From: Neurospora intermedia
Lineage: Eukaryota; Ascomycota; Sordariomycetes; Sordariales; Sordariaceae
Length of the DNA: 64,000 nucleotides
Direction of reading: 5' to 3'
NCBI GenBank assembly: GCA_037102815.1
Contig: BTPP01000002.1
Span: 4,836,001-4,900,000, forward strand
A program made the position numbers and the translations under genes. How positions within the stretch are numbered: position 1 is the first letter of the stretch; each line of letters opens with the position of its first letter. Below, in pieces: positions 31,522-42,470 of the stretch. The notes beneath the pieces were generated by a model. It did not search any database and was not told where the DNA came from. It worked only from the letters and a program-made list of their open reading frames with translations.

Positions 31522-33223
31522 ATGAGAAATCGGGGTCATCTCATATACGGCCTAATTATAGGAATTATTGTCTGCTGCTCGGCAGCATTGACCACCCTTG
31601 ACTATGTGGCAAGTGCAGAGTCTGCCGAGACTGGGCAGAATCCTTTCTCGTCATGGCCACACCATCATCCACCCGTTGTTGCAAGGCGTCCGGTCAGCGG
31701 CCATGAAGATCTTGGCTCACAGCCCGTCTTCACGACCGTGACCTCGGCGATCAGTGTTGCAGTGGCAGCAGAGGCAACCCATTCACCCTTCCCGACAACG
31801 GCACCTTCGGCTGTAGGATCCTGCCCGTGTGATAATTCCCTACTAGCAACAATAAGCTCCCTCAGCGGTGCCCTCGAAGAAGCCAACTCGAACGCGATAT
31901 ACTTCTCAAGCCTCCTGGCAACATCCATCATCGGGCTTCAGGAGTCGATCGATCATCTCACCTCGTCAGCTTCCAGCGCCTTGGCATCTGTTCAAGCTTC
32001 GGCCTCAATCGCAATAGCGTCGACCGAGGAATCGGCATCTAATGCTGTGATAGCTGCAGAACGTTCGGCCGCGAGCACCGTTAGCAGCATGAGTGAAAAG
32101 CTGGGCCAAGGGACGGTCACGGTCACAGCAACCGTTATCTCGGTTACAACAGACCTCATAGGGCCGACCATCACGGCAGATCCAAATTCGACAATGGTGA
32201 GTGCTCCCTGATATTGAAACTTGTTGCCGTCTCGTTAACCTTTGCTAGGCTCCAAACAATCCGCAGGCTCTCAACAACCCCGACATCAAAGCTGTGCAGG
32301 GAGCCGCTTCATCGGTCAACCGTGCTGCTATAGCAGTTGTCGTCGCCATCATTGGCTCCTCTGTGCTTTCTCTCGCCGGCTTCTACCTCTTCGTGAGATA
32401 CCGGAAGAGGAAGCAACAACAAAAAGAAGAAGACCAGAACGTGAGCGACGCGCTTGACCGCGCCATTGTCAGCTATATCGTCAACGACCAGGCCAGCCCG
32501 ACCAAGAATGGGGGCCCATTTAGTCCGACGGGGCCACCAGGACCTATCCACCTGGAGACCATCCAAGAAGCACACACACCTTCTCCAACCCAGGGGCCAC
32601 AACCACCTCCCGTCCGACGGCCCTCGCAAGCCTATCTCCCGTCACCAACACCCTGGACACCCCAGTCCGAACCATCGGCCGATATCTCCCAGGGCAAGAT
32701 CGGACAGGCCGTTGGCAGGAAATATAGTACCTCCAGCGACATCCTCCTCCCATCGCCTGGCCCGCCGCCAACCATTCCCCTACCCACTCCCCCAATAACA
32801 CAAGACATCAGGAGGAACATCTCAATACGGTACGCTCCTGAGTGCAACAAGAGCGTCTACGGAGACATACTGGCTCGGCCCCTGGAAACCGTGCCTACCA
32901 ACACATCGGTGATGAGCGGTACGAGTGGTGGTGGACATCCACTCGGCCATTCGAGGACAGCATCAGCGACTAGTGCGAGGAATAATAGCATTGATGAGAG
33001 AATGGCCAGTAACGCATCTGCTTCTGCACGCGGCAAGCATGCGCGTGGACCATCGACGACGACTTCGAGGCGGAGAGCGGCGAGTACGGGGAGTGTGAGA
33101 TCGCAGGGTCAGAGCATGGGGGACCAGCAACAATGGCTACAGAAGCAGCAGCTGCTGCAGCCGGGAAGAATAGTCGAGAGTAGGGATCCGAATTGGCCGT
33201 TTCCGAAGAACGGACTCATCTAA
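31522..33223 (+). CDS. single-pass plasma-membrane protein with Ser/Ala-rich ectodomain
   Basis: Two exons, 31522-32196 and 32249-33223 (GTGAGT donor, GTTAAC branch, TAG acceptor), phase 0, 549 residues. An N-terminal hydrophobic stretch (LIYGLIIGIIVCCSAAL, about 8-24) can serve as a signal peptide. Residues about 50-245 are Ser/Thr/Ala-rich with a CPC motif and helical Ala/Ser repeats. One transmembrane helix (about 250-273, AAIAVVVAIIGSSVLSLAGFYLFV) is followed by a basic stop-transfer RYRKRK. The cytoplasmic tail of about 270 residues is Pro/Ser-rich with ISIRYAPECNKSVYGDIL and a terminal DPNWPFPKNGLI. This layout recalls fungal wall-stress sensors of the Mid2/Wsc kind, but no WSC domain is present. 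Function unknown. Confidence 0.75.
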
Positions 33224-34667
33224 TTATACGGATACATGATATCGTCGCTGCCTTGATTTGAAATGGTGATGTCGGCGATTGGGAGCTCCTAGTTGCTTTA
33301 TTGGGTAAACTTCGGGGAAACTGGAGGTGAGATTAAAAGTTTCTGTGGGAGTTTCTCAGTAAAAGGTCTCATGAAGACGGCTTGAGCTCAACTTCCACAG
33401 CTCCTACTGTCATATCTTGAATGTCGATATTTACGGTCATAGTATTGTCGCTGTCATTTGAAACTGAAAGAAAGCAGGTGATTGAGAAGGGTTAGGGTTG
33501 AACAAGACCACAACAAGCAGGTTTGAGCCACCGCAATGACGTGGCTGGATGTGAGGGTGGGCAGTTGGCCCAAGCTTCCTTCCATCAAAACCAAGTTCAG
33601 CTCACCAAGCGGGAATGACGCAGGCGGCAACAGCACTGAAGTTTGGGGGGGAGTTACCAGCGGTGCCATCGCGAGATGCAACCAACTGAACGGAATCTAT
33701 CAGTCCAAAGAATATGTTGACACGACAGCAAGAGTAGTGTACGAAGACCCCCGAAACCATGACCTTCCTTGATAAGAAGGATATACAGCATCTGTATAGT
33801 TCATCTCAACCTATGACCGTCACAACAACCTCCAAGACGAAAGGCCAGCCCAGATTTGGGCATCGGGGTTGACGTCTTGCATGTGAAATCGGACCAGCCC
33901 GGATCCTGACCAGATTCTGGCGGGTTCTTGTAAAAGCGCGATGACGACAAACGAACACAGCCCAGCTCTTCCGCCGAGACCGACGCCATATTGTTAGTGT
34001 AGAACAGCCTCTGGGTAGAAATTTCACAATAAAATCGCGTAGCAATCGTGGAAAGACCTTTCGGGATTTTGTTTTGCTCATCTTTGTCAATTTCGGTTTT
34101 CATTATCCCTCGTCTTTTTCAGGTGTTCCGCCATCGTACCGCTCTTCAACAGTGATACGCCATCTCAACTTCCCCTTCTGAAACTAGTGGTGAAAAGGAG
34201 TCCTACAAACCGCAGTCGCAGCCAGCCCTACAACAGAACCTGGAAGTTGTTTGCGCTATCATCTTGAACGCCTATCTCGACCAGTTCAGGTCAACGTGCC
34301 ACCCAAAAATCTCCAGGCTACGTTAGTGCAATACCAGGTCCTGCAGGGGCAACAGCTAGCAAGACGCACCGGCCACACTATCGAACCTGCGGCAGAAATT
34401 CCCCGACCTGAGTCGACGTGGACATTGAAGAAGCGGGAGCTGTGAGCACAAGCACACGACCGCCCTATTTTTTCCCAGAGAACTCCACCATACGCACCGC
34501 TCACCACCTCAGCCACGCTCTCTCCCGCCGGCTGCTCTCAAAGTTATTTCAGCTCCAGCTTCCATCAACTTCACCCACCGGACCGAGCGATTACCAAAAT
34601 TACCGCGCCGGACACCGACCACATCAAACTTTAAGCAACCCGCTTCCAGTACAGCATTTCTATCACA
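33224..34667. other. spacer with a telomere-like GGGTTAGGGTT
   Basis: 1444 bp between tandem plus-strand genes. It contains GGGTTAGGGTT at 33489-33499 (about two units of the fungal telomere repeat). The 3' 500 bp is rich in C and A, as in leaders. No coding gene is supported. Confidence 0.5.
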
Positions 34668-35891
34668 ATGGCTCCCCCGCCGCCCGCCGACCTGCCTCTT
34701 GCGCAGAGGATTCAAAAGCTGGCACAGACCCTGCAGTGTACGTGTGCATCCGACCCTCTCTCTCCGTTTGAGCCTCCATCGCTGTTGTAGCGATTCGAAG
34801 ATTTATTATGAGCGCAAATGGCTAACTGTCTTGGTTTCCTAGTCGCTTGGTTCGCTGGGTACGTCATGATTCTCGATTGGCTTGCTGTCCCGCTTCCCTC
34901 TCGTGCCGCCCGCTTTCGATTAGGATGAAGCAAAGTTCACAAGGAGCAGCAAGGCGGTATCTCACGGGAGCGGAGTTGCGGAACAGCTGTTTCTCGCGCC
35001 AGGACATATTTCGATTGCTTCGAACGTATGCTGACAAGATCTTGATTACCACAGACATGCCACCCTTCTTCTCTGCGTCACCCGCTACGCCTTCTCGTGG
35101 CTGCGCATGAACTATTATGGTCGTATGGCCCAGTTCTGCTACCGCACCACCTTCCTCTCCGCTGCCCTCACATACGGTATCGTGGTTTACAAGACATGGC
35201 GCGCTCGTCAAAAGACCGGTGCTAAGCCGGCCAACGTTGTCAGCTACCTCACCGACGAGAACGTTCAGTACCTCCGTATGTCTGCTCTTCTCCTACAAGC
35301 GGTGACCCTTTCAACGAATGCTAACCGCGAAGCTCAGTTTTGGCCCTTGTCTGGCTCGTCATGCCCCAGTACCCCATCGCCATGCTTCCCTTCGCCATCT
35401 ACTCGGTCTTCCATGTCGCTACCTACACTCGTGCGAACTTGATCCCGACTATCATGCCCCCTACCAAGGTGGCCCCTGCTGCCGGAGCTTCGCCCAGCGC
35501 CAAGCCCCAGTACACTCAGCACCCTATGTCCGACGCGATTGGCAGTTTCGTTAAGCAGTACTACGATTCGTCCATGTCGGTCGTTGCCAACATTGAGCTC
35601 CTCCTCTGGATCCGTATCCTCCTCTCTGCCATCATCTTCCAGCGCCGCTCCTGGATCCTGCTCGTCATCTACACCGTCTTCCTTCGCACCCGCTTTGCTC
35701 AGAGCAGCCACGTCCAGAACTCGTTCAGCACCTTTGAGGCCCGCATCGACAACCTCATTGGCGCTCAGGGCACCCCTCCGGCTGCTCGTCAGGCTTGGGA
35801 GACCGTCAAGGGCCTTGCCCGTCAGTTCCACCAGGCTACTGATGTCAACAAGTACATCAGCGGTGCCGCTGCCCCCAAGAAGACCTCTTAA
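34668..35891 (+). CDS. Pom33/TMEM33-family nuclear envelope and ER membrane protein
   Basis: Four exons: 34668-34737, 34843-34858, 35055-35275 and 35338-35891; 286 residues. Exon 2 is only 16 nt, but frame and conserved sequence (QTLQ, then FAWFAGHATLLLCVTRYAF) require it. At least three to four hydrophobic segments are visible: HATLLLCVTRYAFSWL, TTFLSAALTYGIVVY, LALVWLVMPQYPIAMLPFAIYSVFHV and LLLWIRILLSAIIF. YNxGRMAQFCYR-like and RxxFAQSSHVQNSF segments match the TMEM33/Pom33/Per33 family. Family members sit in the ER and nuclear envelope and help distribute nuclear pores and shape ER tubules. The C-terminus carries an amphipathic helix-like stretch and ends in APKKTS. Confidence 0.92.
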
Positions 35892-37002
35892 GTTCTCGGC
35901 TACCGCCGAAGCTTGAGATGTTTGGGCATTGATGACAAGATTGCTTCGCGCGAGCGCATGCTAGCGCGACCTAGGCAAGACAACAGCCGAGATTAATAGC
36001 CTACGGCGCTTCCTTTAGTTCGAAAATCTTTGGCCCAGAAGCGAAGGATCGGCCATACCTTTCGGTTGGGAAGAACAGGACTCTGGAGGGGTCGCGTACC
36101 GGGAACGACCTGTTGGCTGGAAGGCAATATGCCACGGAAAGGGATAATAGTGCGTAATGGCTTCGGAATGAAGCTCAGTAATTGTTTAAAATCAGTTTAT
36201 GACTAGGCTTTCATTGACAGTTTGTTGCAGTGTTACTCTTTCTGGTTGCGGAGAGAAGTTGTTGAAGAAGGGGGTTTGAATTTCCTAGCTGCGGAATGCA
36301 CCAAGGCGTGTATACCTGGTTTGCTTCTCTGTTAATCCATATCCTAGCCGTATGATTATTACCTAGAAACACAGTGTCATCAAGCCAGCTGTTCTGGTCG
36401 TATGGGTCGTGTACACGAATAACCACATTCCACGAGTCGGTTCAAGTTATCCTCGACCAGTAGCTGCCCCACTTTTGTACCCCTACCAGGGGGACCCCCT
36501 CCCCTCGGGCCATGTCGAACAACACTAGCATCATGTCGCTGGGGCTCCCAGCAATGACGTCGCTTCCGCTTTTACAATAGGTAGGCCTGAACCAAGCGGA
36601 TTCTCAGGCCTCCCTCACAGCCTTCACCACCCAGCTGGTAGACGAGGTTTCCACCCATACGCATTCGGACCTGGATTATATCGAATAGCTTGGATGATCG
36701 ACTAGGAAACGGTGTATGATCATGCCACTTTTCGAGATTCCAACGTTTGTGTAAATAAATACCTTTCTGGCGCCAGATGTGCTGCGCCTCCATAACTGAG
36801 CTGTTCCCTTAGTCTGTTACTCTCATCCCATAACACGTCACTCAAGCACTTAAGCAAACGATACCTTCTTTTCCGTCAACGGCTGTGTCACTCAGCAGCC
36901 TCTAAGCCGTCATCTTTTCTCCTTCTGTTTGAAATTCCCTTTGTTTACCTATAGACAGGTCAATCTGTTGGGACGTTGTTCAGGCTAAAAAGGATACCGA
37001 CC
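35892..37002. other. spacer, no gene seen
   Basis: 1111 bp between tandem genes, holding the Pom33 3' UTR and the PTEN-type gene promoter. Only ORFs of at most 73 codons. A short GC-rich run lies near 36480-36505. Nothing else is recognised. Confidence 0.5.
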
Positions 37003-38892
37003 ATGGTCTCCCTGCTGCGTCAGCTCGTCGCTGGTCCACGCCAACAACACGAGGATACGGGACTAGATCTATGTTATGTGACCTCGAATATCATCGCAAC
37101 GTAGGTACTACCTTTACCTCTACCTCCTCCTCCCTTCTTCCGTCTCCAGGTGTTTGGATGGATAGAAAGACTAACTGCGGCGGCGAAAATCACAGATCTG
37201 GACCCTCACAAACCTACCCCCAACTAGCCTACCGTAACCCGCTTAACCGCTTGGTCTCTTTCCTCGACGAGAAACACGGCGATGGCTGGTCCATTTGGGA
37301 ATTCCGCGCCGAGGGCACGGGATATCCTGACGAAGCCGTGTATAACCGGATTAGACACTACCCTTGGCCGGATCACCACCCGCCGCCGTTCAGGTTGGTG
37401 CCGTTGATTACGGCTAGTATGCGCAATTGGTTGGATGGGGAGGATGGAGGATCGTCTGGGGACCTCAGTGGTACTACGAAGATGGCGACGCCGGAAACGA
37501 CAAACGGAAGCGGGGCTGCCACTGGCGCAAATGACGGAAACCAAAAGGACAACACCACCAACAACGACGACAACAAGAAAGGAGATACAAACACAGCGGA
37601 CAGAAACAAGAAACTCGATCTCGACCGCCCGCGTCAAAAAGGTGAGCGCGTGGTCGTCGTCCACTGCAAAGCCGGCAAAGGCCGCTCCGGCACCTCCATC
37701 TGCAGCTACCTGATTTCCGAGTGCGGCTGGACCGCCGCCGACGCCCTGGCGCGGTTCACCGAGCGACGCATGCGTCCCAACTTTGGCAAGGGCGTGTCGA
37801 TTCCCAGCCAGCTTCGATACGTGGGTTACGTCGAAAGGTGGGCCCACGCCGGTAGCGAGCCGGCCAAGAGGAAGATCTATGTGGACAGACCGATTGAGAT
37901 TGTCGAGATACACGTCTGGGGACTCCGGCACGGGGTCAAGCTTGCGGTGGAAGGGTTTGCGGACGAGGGCAAGAGGATCGAGACGTTGCATACGTTTGGG
38001 AAGGATGAGAGGATTGTGGTGAAGGGGGATGCGCCTGGCGGAGGCGGGGTGATGGATATGTTTTATGATATGGCTGGATACGGCGCCGGTAAAGGAAGTG
38101 ATTCAGAAGAGGAGGAGGAGGAGCATAAAAAGCAGATTTCGGGCTTGGATGGTGCGAAAAGCGATGTGGATGATGATGTAACGGATCGGTCGAGAACGGA
38201 TGCGTCTAGTGCGAGGAGGAGTAGGAGTAAGGAAAAGGTGGACAAGATGGGGAGCACGGCGAGCAGTTTGATGAGGAAGATTTCGGTGCGAAAGAGCAAG
38301 GACCATAAAGAGAAGGAGCTGGAGGAGAAGAAGCAGAGCGCGCTGAGCATTTCATCAGCAAATGGCAGAAAAGCAAAGACCATCGCGATGCCAGAGGCCT
38401 CACAGGTTACGAATCTCCCGTCGACAGAACAACAGAACAGCGTCAGCAAATCTACCTCTGACCTCACCCCCATCCGCTCGAGAACCAGTACCGAATCCTC
38501 TCGAAAGCGACAAAAGCCGGTCCTGGCTGATGAATCGGAGCCAGGCGGCCGGGCCGTCATCTTCAAGCCCAAGAAGCCCATCATCGTGCCCAGCAGCGAT
38601 ATCAACATTGACATTGAAAGACGAAGCCGCGCCTCGGCCAGCATGGGCCTAACCATGGTTACTGCCGTGGGTCACGTTTGGTTCAACGCTTTCTTCGAGG
38701 GCAATGGACCGGAGCAGGATGGCCAAGCAGACGATAGCGGTGTGTTCGAGATCGAGTGGGATGAACTGGATGGCATCAAGGGATCAAGTAAGAAGGGGAC
38801 TAGGGCTTTCGATCGGATGTCAGTTGTTTGGAAGGTTGCTGGGACTGGGACTGGGACTGGCGCTGGCGCTGGCGCCGCTACTGAGACTACCT

Positions 38893-38932
<40 letters not shown>

Positions 38933-39230
38933 GCCTGAAACGGCCCAGGGAGTTACGGTTATCACCCAGCCTGGGGAGGGGAGCCCTGTGCCCCAGATGA
39001 AGCCTGCGGACTGGAAGGGTGCTAATCCCGAACAACTTTCAAAGGAAAAGGGATTGGGTTTGAGGGCGGAGACTACGGAGAGTGCGAGTGTGAGCAAGGC
39101 CAGTAGCTTGTTGGATGTGGATGTGACCGAGGGAGATAATAAAGACGATGAGTCGTTGGCTGGGGTGAAGACTAGCGACCCGAAAGGAGAGGAGCTTGAT
39201 GAAGTTGCTACGCCAAAGGCCTCTGCTTGA
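37003..39230 (+). CDS. tep1: PTEN-type phosphoinositide 3-phosphatase (Tep1-like)
   Basis: Two exons, 37003-37100 and 37196-39230 (GTAGGT donor, GACTAAC branch), 710 residues. The first exon gives the PTEN-like DLCYVTSNIIAT, continued by SGPSQTYPQLAYRNPLNRL. Asp92 lies in the WPDHHPPPF loop and Cys190 in the P-loop HCKAGKGRSGT, which keeps the two lysines that give PTEN phosphoinositide specificity (Thr replaced by Ser). Between these motifs sits a low-complexity insert of about 65 residues rich in Asn, Asp and Lys. A C2-like region (KRKIYVDRPIEIVEIHVW, later VWFNAFFEG and DRMSVVWKV) is itself interrupted by about 250 residues of Ser/Lys-rich sequence. The expected role is dephosphorylating PI(3,4,5)P3 at membranes. 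The insert containing poly-Ala is encoded by microsatellites. Confidence 0.92.
38840..38932 (+). repeat. in-frame GGGACT and GCT microsatellites
   Basis: Inside the PTEN-type gene, an imperfect GGGACT/GGCGCT repeat encodes alternating Gly-Thr/Gly-Ala, followed by ACT and then a run of GCT codons encoding Thr and about 11 Ala. Repeat number probably varies between strains; frame is kept for any whole-unit change. Confidence 0.85.
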
Positions 39231-40745
39231 GAGTAAAGTTATGGTGGTGTTGACATATCAACTGGAAGAATTTTAATGAACACTGTAGGGTAGGTAGGCA
39301 TGGAGGTAAATCTTGATATTATAATCCTCCGTCCCATGTCTTGGTCCAAATCCTTTGATTCCGTTCTCGATTCTGCGCTAACAACTCAGATGGGTTAGGT
39401 GAAGTCAAACCTTGGCGTTGCCCTGTTTCACAAAGTTATCGATGTTTTTTTTCACCGCAACTGCCGCGATTTGAATTATTGGAGGATTCCGGATTGTTTA
39501 TTTACGGTCTTACCCGAGGGTACTTGAAGTCAATCGACAAACTTCACATATGTACACACATATGACTGATTCCAAGTCTCGCTAATGAAGCATTTAATTG
39601 TGTTCTCTCCGAGTACCATGTCTCAAATGGCTCATACATAGTACCTACAGTAGCGTTTGGACAAGACTCGTCTGGGCGATATGTGAGACAAGTGATGGCG
39701 GACTACGCAGTAGCTGAACGCAGGAGCCGGGGATGATCTCTCTTACACGTGCAACTCCCATCCGCTCAACCGATTCCGTTGGCTCACCGGGCAGCTTATC
39801 GATTAGGTAACATTTGGCATGCGGGGCGGGGGCTGTCGGTACGTACCGGCAACGAGGATAGGCGCTGTGAATGGGTGAGGTGAGTTGTACCTCTACAAGG
39901 GGAAGAAATGTTGAAAGGACTCTTTTTTCGCCTGTGAAAGGGCGGCAGTTGGCTTTCATGGCCCTGCCCCAGTGCCATGAAACGGCCCGGGGAGCGTCAC
40001 CACGCAGTCAGTGCCCGGTGGAGGTGGCTGTCCGCAGTTCGGCTGTTAGGGGTCTCCACAGAATTTTTTCAACTTTTTTTCGCCCGTCATGGGGGCATTG
40101 GCCTGTGATCCTGGCAGTGGCCGGCCCCGTCGACGCGCTGTGCCTGTCCATCGGTCTCGAACATTGAGAACTCGAGACTTTTTTCTCCATTCCATTCCCA
40201 TAATATTTGACTTGCCTATTGCGACTTTGACCTTTGCGGTTGATGCCTTCAAATCCAATCAATTCAAGACACACTTTAACAACTTTGCTGATCCGAGAAT
40301 CCTTTGTTTCCTTGTCAGTGAGAACCCTCTGTCTTTCCTGCCCTTTGAGTCCATTTGCGTTCCCGGTATCACATCACTCCCACTGCAACCACACTTCACT
40401 GCCATTCACCACCAGTCACCACCACCACACCCGTCTACCCTACGAGCCTACCTCTAGGTACGCACCTTGACACGGCTCATTTCACTCCCGTCGGAGCTTA
40501 AACTCTACCTCCCCTACTACCCACCACCAGCGAACCACACATCGTGGCCGTTTAGGATCACGTTTCTCGTGTTGTCCATGAGCCCCCCCTGCCGGCAACC
40601 CCGCTAACAGGTCACCAGCTGCATAAGAGAAGCTAGGAAGTAACCCGCCCGTGGCTGTAACACCCGAGACCCTCCATCCGAAATCTTTTTGTCAACCAAC
40701 GTTGGCCTGTCGTCTACCTGACGGGTTCTCCGACTTCTCGACAAC
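39231..40745. other. spacer and promoter of the PRPP synthetase gene
   Basis: 1515 bp. A TAGGTAGG element lies at 39291. The last ~500 bp before the ATG are C-rich with many CACC runs, typical of strongly expressed Neurospora genes. ORFs of 122 codons or fewer have no domains. Confidence 0.5.
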
Positions 40746-42470
40746 ATGTCCGGCGAAATGGCGAACGAGGTCAAACTCATCAGCGGAAGGAGCCACCCCG
40801 AGCTCAGCGAGAAGGTTGCGAAGCGGTATGCCTGCCTACCACCTGCCCTCCTCCCAATCTTGTCCTCGAAATCATTTCCGATATCGCGCATTGCGCCGTC
40901 GTCCAGCAGCAACAAATCTCTGACCCGCCTTGTGTTTGCTTTGTCGCAGACTCGGAATCGAGGTCGCTAGGACCATCTCTCTCAACTACTCGAACCAAGA
41001 AACCTCCTTCACCGTCGGCGAGTCGGTCCGCGACGAAGATGTCTTCATTATCCAGTCTACCACCACCGGCGACGTCAACGAGGGCTTGATGGAGCTCCTC
41101 ATCGCCATCTCGGCCTGCAGAACCGCCAGTGCGCGGAGGATAACGGCAGTCATGTAAGGATCTGATCCATGAGCATGAACGCCTTCGCGCGCATTCTTTG
41201 CGCCAGCCATTGGGGCTTCAGTGGTAGCCTGATGTGTTGGCGCAAAAGATGTCACAATGCTTTTGCTTTGGAAACCGGACAGACTGAACTGACTATTTCA
41301 GTCCCAACTTCCCCTATGCTCGTCAGGACAAGAAGGATAAGTCCCGCGCTCCCATCAGCGCCAGACTTGTCGCCAACATGTTGCAGACCGCTGGTGCCAA
41401 CCGTAAGCCGTTCTCCAATTGCTCGAGGAGCTCGGGTCGCCGCTAACTGTGACTTAGACATTGTCACCGTTGATCTCCATGCTTCTCAGGTACGTTCTGT
41501 CTTTGCGATCCATCGCTTGTCCGAAGCCATATGTTAACAGCGTTGCCTACAGATTCAAGGTATGCCTAGCTCTTTGCTGATTGAACGATTGAACGATTCC
41601 CTCGACATACTCGATATGGAAAACGCGTGCTGACGAATCTCGACAACAAAAGGCTTCTTCAGCGTTCCCGGTAAGCCTGCCACTGCCGCATACAAGACCA
41701 CTCGATTCTAACCTATGAACAGTCGACAACCTGTATGCGGAGCCTTCTTTCCTTCGCTACATCCGCGAGAACTACAAGCCTGAAGACTGCGTGATCGTCT
41801 CCCCCGATGCCGGTGGTGCCAAGCGGTTAGTACTTTGCGTTTCCAGCAAGACAAACAGCTTGGGCTGACTAACCCTTCTTCTAGTGCTACCTCCATCGCA
41901 GACCACCTCAACACCGGCTTCGCTCTTATCCACAAGGAGCGCCCCCGCCCCAACGTTGTTGGTCGTATGGTAAGAAAGTCTGAAATGGTGTTTTGGTAGG
42001 ACCGAAAGTTGACTGTGTGACAACAGGTTCTTGTCGGTAATGTCGAGGACAAGATCGCCATCCTTGTCGATGATATGGCCGACACTTGCGGCACTCTCGT
42101 CAAGGCTGCCTCCGTCCTCAAGGAGAACGGCGCCAAGGCCGTACTCGCTCTCGTTACTCACGGCATTCTCTCCGGTAAAGCCATTGAGAACCTTAACGGC
42201 AGCGTCCTCGAGGCTCTTATCTGCACCAACACCGTCCCCCTCGGTGACAAGATTGAAAGGGTGAGTTCTAATTGCACTTTTCGTTTCCTCCGGATGTGGA
42301 AGATCGATCCTCCCATCATACTCGGCAAGATAACTGACCAGCGCCTGCCCTACACAATACAGTGCCCCAAGATCCGCGTCATCGACATTTCCCCGACCAT
42401 CGCCGAGGCCATTCGCCGCACACACAACGGCGAGTCGGTGTCTTATCTTTTCAACCACGCCCCTGTCTAA
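40746..42470 (+). CDS. ribose-phosphate pyrophosphokinase (PRPP synthetase), class I
   Basis: Ten exons: 40746-40825, 40950-41153, 41302-41402, 41458-41489, 41554-41560, 41653-41670, 41723-41825, 41885-41969, 42027-42260 and 42363-42470; 323 residues. Exons five (7 nt) and six (18 nt) are micro-exons needed to give [24 protein letters not shown]. Motifs: [20 protein letters not shown] (catalytic flexible loop), DLHASQIQGFF (divalent-metal site), SPDAGGAKR, and the PRPP-binding loop [12 protein letters not shown]. It makes 5-phosphoribosyl-1-pyrophosphate from ribose-5-phosphate and ATP for purine, pyrimidine, His, Trp and NAD synthesis in the cytosol. Length and motifs match the canonical short subunit, without the large insertions seen in some fungal paralogs. 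Another paralog elsewhere is likely. Confidence 0.96.
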
